From Nitrospirota bacterium (lineage in GTDB: Bacteria > Nitrospinota > Nitrospinia > Nitrospinales > Nitrospinaceae): 8,705 bases of DNA. Shown here piece by piece: positions 6,612-8,705 of the stretch. Where the stretch lies: the NCBI GenBank assembly GCA_030600405.1, contig JAUVMD010000040.1, forward strand, positions 1 through 8,705, in the 5' to 3' direction. A model generated the notes under the pieces. That model had not been told where the DNA came from. It did no database searches and saw nothing but the letters and a program-made list of their open reading frames with translations. Numbering within the stretch: position 1 is the first letter of the stretch; each line of letters starts with the position of its first letter. The position numbers were made by a program, and so were the translations under genes.

Positions 6612-8488
6612 GTACCGAGCGTTATTCCCGCGACTTTTCCGATGGCGTACGAAAAAAAATAAAAATTTTCATGCTCCTGGTGACCGTCAGTTTTCTTGTC
6701 CTGTTATTACGGGTTTGGTATCTGCAGGTCTTAAAGGGATCCGACTTTATGGGGTTGTCGGAAAACAATCGGGTGCGCCTGATTTCTCTGCCCTCCTACC
6801 GCGGCGAAATCACCGACCGCAATGGAGTGACGCTGGCTTCCATTCGCCCTTCCTTCAACTTGTACATTACTCCGGAGGATGTTCAAGACCTGGGCGAAAC
6901 GCTGAATGCCTTGAAGGAAAAAATTGATTTTGACATCCAAAAGGTAAAAAACGATATACGGCAATCCCAACCGTTTTTGGATGTTCTTATCAAAGCGGAT
7001 ATCCAAAGGGATCAGGTAGCCTTCGTCGAAGAGAACAACCGGTTGCTGGGCGGCATTCAACTGAAAGTTGAACCTTTGAGGAATTATCCTTACGGGGAAC
7101 TTGCCGCTCACGCTTTAGGCTATCTGGGAGAGATCAACAAAGACAAATTGATGAAGGGAGAAGCCGGGTACCGGATGGGGGACATCGTCGGTAAAGAGGG
7201 AATTGAATTTCTGTTCGAGCAGGATATGCAAGGCAAGAAAGGATATAAGGAAGTCGAGGTGGACGTTTCCGGCCGGGAGTTGGCTGTTTTGAGAAAAAGT
7301 CCTCCTCAAAGCGGAGATCATTTGCAGTTGACTCTGGATTTGAGAATTCAAAAGGTGGTCGAACAATCGATGACCGGAACGGAAGAAACCCCGATTAACG
7401 GTTCCGCCGTCGTAATAAAAGTGCAGACGGGTGAAATCCTTGCCATAACCAGCAAACCCTCGTTCAACCCCAATCTGTTTTCCGCAGGAATTTCGGTCGT
7501 AGAATGGCGCAAGCTGATTATTAATACAGAACACCCGCTACAGAACAAGGCCATCGACGGTCAGTATCCACCCGGATCCGTCTACAAAATTGTCGCCGCT
7601 TATGCGGTTTTGGAGGAAAAAGTAGTGACGCCGGAGGACACGGTGTTTTGCCCCGGGTACTTTCGGTTGGGCCGGAGAGTGTATCGGTGTTGGCGGCGGG
7701 GAGGACATGGAAGAGTTAATTTGCATGACGCCCTCGTCCAGTCCTGCGACGTTTACTTTTATACCGTCGGCCACAAGCTGGGAATCGATACGTTGGCCCG
7801 CTACGCGAAAATGCTGGGAATGGGAAGCTTGACCCGAATCAACTTGATCGGCGAAAAACCGGGTTTGGTCCCGACTAAGGAGTGGAAGTTAAAAGCTCGA
7901 GGGGAAGAATGGTTGGGTGGAGAAACTATTTCCGCATCCATCGGACAGGGGTTCAACCTGGTGACTCCTATTCAGCAGGCACGATTGCTAGCAACTGTAG
8001 CTAACGGGGGAATGGTTCTCAAACCGTATTTGGTGCGGCAGATCAAGGATAAGGACGGCCGGGTGATCAAAGAAACTTTTCCCAGTATCGAGAAAAGGTT
8101 GGAGAGCCGTCCCGATACCCTCTCCATAATACAAAAAGGTCTTTTTGGAGTGGTCAATGAAAAACGGGGAACGGGCTGGCGAGCCCGTTTGAAACAAATA
8201 AAAGTAGCCGGGAAAACTGGCACCGCCCAAGTGGTGCGCCTGAAAAGGGGCCCTAAAAGTGAGGAAGAGGAGGAGATTCCCTACAAATACCGCGATCATG
8301 CCTGGTTTGTCGGGTATGCGCCTTACGAGAATCCGGAAATAGCGGTAGCGGTCATTGTGGAGCATGGCGGGCATGGTGGTTCCACAGCGGCTCCCATCGT
8401 GCGCCAGATCATTCGAGCTTATAATAAGTACTATCCTCAGATCCCTTCCGAAGAAGAAACCCGGGAAACGCCGGATAGCGGGACATAA
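6608..8488 (+). CDS. mrdA: Penicillin-binding protein 2, elongasome peptidoglycan DD-transpeptidase
   Basis: A 626-residue class B PBP that cross-links new lateral-wall peptidoglycan in the periplasm, partnered by the glycosyltransferase RodA and activated by MreC. A short cytoplasmic end is followed by one membrane anchor at about 18-36. The pedestal/dimerisation region (about 55-225) has the class-B signature YRGEITDRNG (64-73). The transpeptidase domain follows, with catalytic SVYK at 324-327 (nucleophile S324), SCD at 379-381 and KTG at 536-538. These three motifs, the length (E. coli PBP2 is 633) and the mre context separate it from the divisome PBP3/FtsI. C348, C361, H367 and C380 occupy the positions of the zinc site described in Acinetobacter PBP2. 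GTG 6608 overlaps the mreD stop by 4 nt (GTGA). The Glu-rich loop at 552-556 and the acidic C-terminal tail lie outside the catalytic motifs. rodA, a frequent downstream partner, is not the next gene. Confidence 0.97.
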   Translation: MSTERYSRDFSDGVRKKIKIFMLLVTVSFLVLLLRVWYLQVLKGSDFMGLSENNRVRLISLPSYRGEITDRNGVTLASIRPSFNLYITPEDVQDLGETLNALKEKIDFDIQKVKNDIRQSQPFLDVLIKADIQRDQVAFVEENNRLLGGIQLKVEPLRNYPYGELAAHALGYLGEINKDKLMKGEAGYRMGDIVGKEGIEFLFEQDMQGKKGYKEVEVDVSGRELAVLRKSPPQSGDHLQLTLDLRIQKVVEQSMTGTEETPINGSAVVIKVQTGEILAITSKPSFNPNLFSAGISVVEWRKLIINTEHPLQNKAIDGQYPPGSVYKIVAAYAVLEEKVVTPEDTVFCPGYFRLGRRVYRCWRRGGHGRVNLHDALVQSCDVYFYTVGHKLGIDTLARYAKMLGMGSLTRINLIGEKPGLVPTKEWKLKARGEEWLGGETISASIGQGFNLVTPIQQARLLATVANGGMVLKPYLVRQIKDKDGRVIKETFPSIEKRLESRPDTLSIIQKGLFGVVNEKRGTGWRARLKQIKVAGKTGTAQVVRLKRGPKSEEEEEIPYKYRDHAWFVGYAPYENPEIAVAVIVEHGGHGGSTAAPIVRQIIRAYNKYYPQIPSEEETRETPDSGT

Positions 8489-8543
8489 ACTCATTACTTA
8501 AAATAAAATGCCCCGGATCGTCTAAAAAAAACTAAAGATAGTC

Positions 8544-8568
8544 ACCTGTTTCTGCCGATTTTGCAGGT
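8544..8568 (+). other. Weak inverted repeat in the leader of the last gene
   Basis: In the 115-nt gap between mrdA and the last ORF, ACCTG (8544-8548) can pair with CAGGT (8564-8568). Alternatively CTGC (8552-8555) can pair with GCAG (8563-8566). The two pairings are mutually exclusive because both use the CAG at 8564-8566. There is no T-run, so it is not a clear terminator. An AT-rich TAAAAT at 8504-8509, with GGGACA 18 nt upstream of it, is a marginal promoter candidate. Nothing else is recognised in the gap. Confidence 0.2.
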
Positions 8569-8603
8569 ATGGAGTATTGTCATTGGACTGAAGGTGGGTT
8601 GAT

Positions 8604-8705
8604 ATGAAAACGGTTACCAAAACAGGGTTGCATCTGTCCTTGGGCAAGAAGATCCAGGCCACCATGCGGGGTGAGAAATGCCAGGTCGCTCTTCGAGGCT
8701 GGGTA
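8604..8705 (+). CDS. Unidentified protein, N-terminal 34 residues; possibly a PilZ/YcgR-type domain
   Basis: The open frame runs from ATG 8604 off the window end. AAGGTGG at 8591-8597, 6 nt before the ATG, is a good ribosome binding site. An in-frame TGA at 8589-8591 with no other start codon between makes this the only plausible start. The 34 residues are basic, with no signal peptide or membrane helix. The pattern LHLSLGKKIQATMRG followed by CQVALRGWV (hydrophobic-Gly, a short strand, then a strand ending in G-W) resembles the start of the YcgR-like N-terminal barrel that precedes many c-di-GMP-binding PilZ domains. This is a guess from too little sequence. It is not RodA, whose N-terminus is a transmembrane helix. 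The 115-nt gap suggests it may be transcribed separately from the mre operon. Confidence 0.6.
   Translation, partial: MKTVTKTGLHLSLGKKIQATMRGEKCQVALRGWV

Noticed and set aside
7988..8494. 168-codon minus-strand frame opposite the 3' end of mrdA
   Set aside because: It overlaps the conserved KTG region of PBP2 on the opposite strand and has no independent support.
8489..8603. A c-di-GMP (GEMM) riboswitch before the possible PilZ gene
   Set aside because: The conserved GEMM core motifs are not present. Only a weak 5-bp inverted repeat is seen.

Overview
The window is an ordinary-looking chromosomal block from a Gram-negative (diderm) bacterium. It carries envelope-building genes plus one thiamine gene, and I see no mobile element, CRISPR array, rRNA or tRNA. 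MreBCD with PBP2 and a membrane-anchored periplasmic parvulin indicates a rod-shaped diderm. The ThiD-ThiN fusion and the style of the PBP2 sequence would suit Nitrospinota or a deltaproteobacterium-like lineage, but that placement is inference from memory of family sequences, not a search.

Layout. (1) 1-461, + strand: the last 152 residues of GlmS (glucosamine-6-phosphate synthase), running in from outside the window. (2) 573-1961, +: a 462-residue bifunctional ThiDN protein, with HMP/HMP-P kinase fused to a ThiN-type thiamine-phosphate synthase, preceded by a possible promoter. (3) 1962-2062: a short convergent junction with a strong hairpin. (4) 2063-3997, - strand: a 644-residue PpiD/SurA-like peptidyl-prolyl isomerase. 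(5) 3998-4241: a divergent promoter region. Two candidate promoters face away from each other, and their -35 boxes lie in the arms of a 10-bp inverted repeat. (6) 4242-8488, +: a tight operon mreB-mreC-mreD-mrdA, with gaps of 1 and 14 nt and then a 4-nt overlap. (7) 8604-end, +: the first 34 codons of an unidentified gene; rodA is not the next gene.

How they work together. GlmS feeds amino-sugar precursor to peptidoglycan and LPS. MreB, MreC, MreD and PBP2 form the core of the elongasome that inserts lateral-wall peptidoglycan. The PpiD-like foldase, divergently transcribed from the same intergenic region, helps exported envelope proteins fold. ThiDN is metabolically separate.

I did not find a novel system. 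The observations most worth checking are a predicted all-Cys/His zinc site in PBP2, where described enzymes use Asp/Asp/His/Cys; the inverted-repeat architecture of the ppiD-mreB promoter region; and the archaeal-style ThiDN fusion with both reported ThiN catalytic residues intact.
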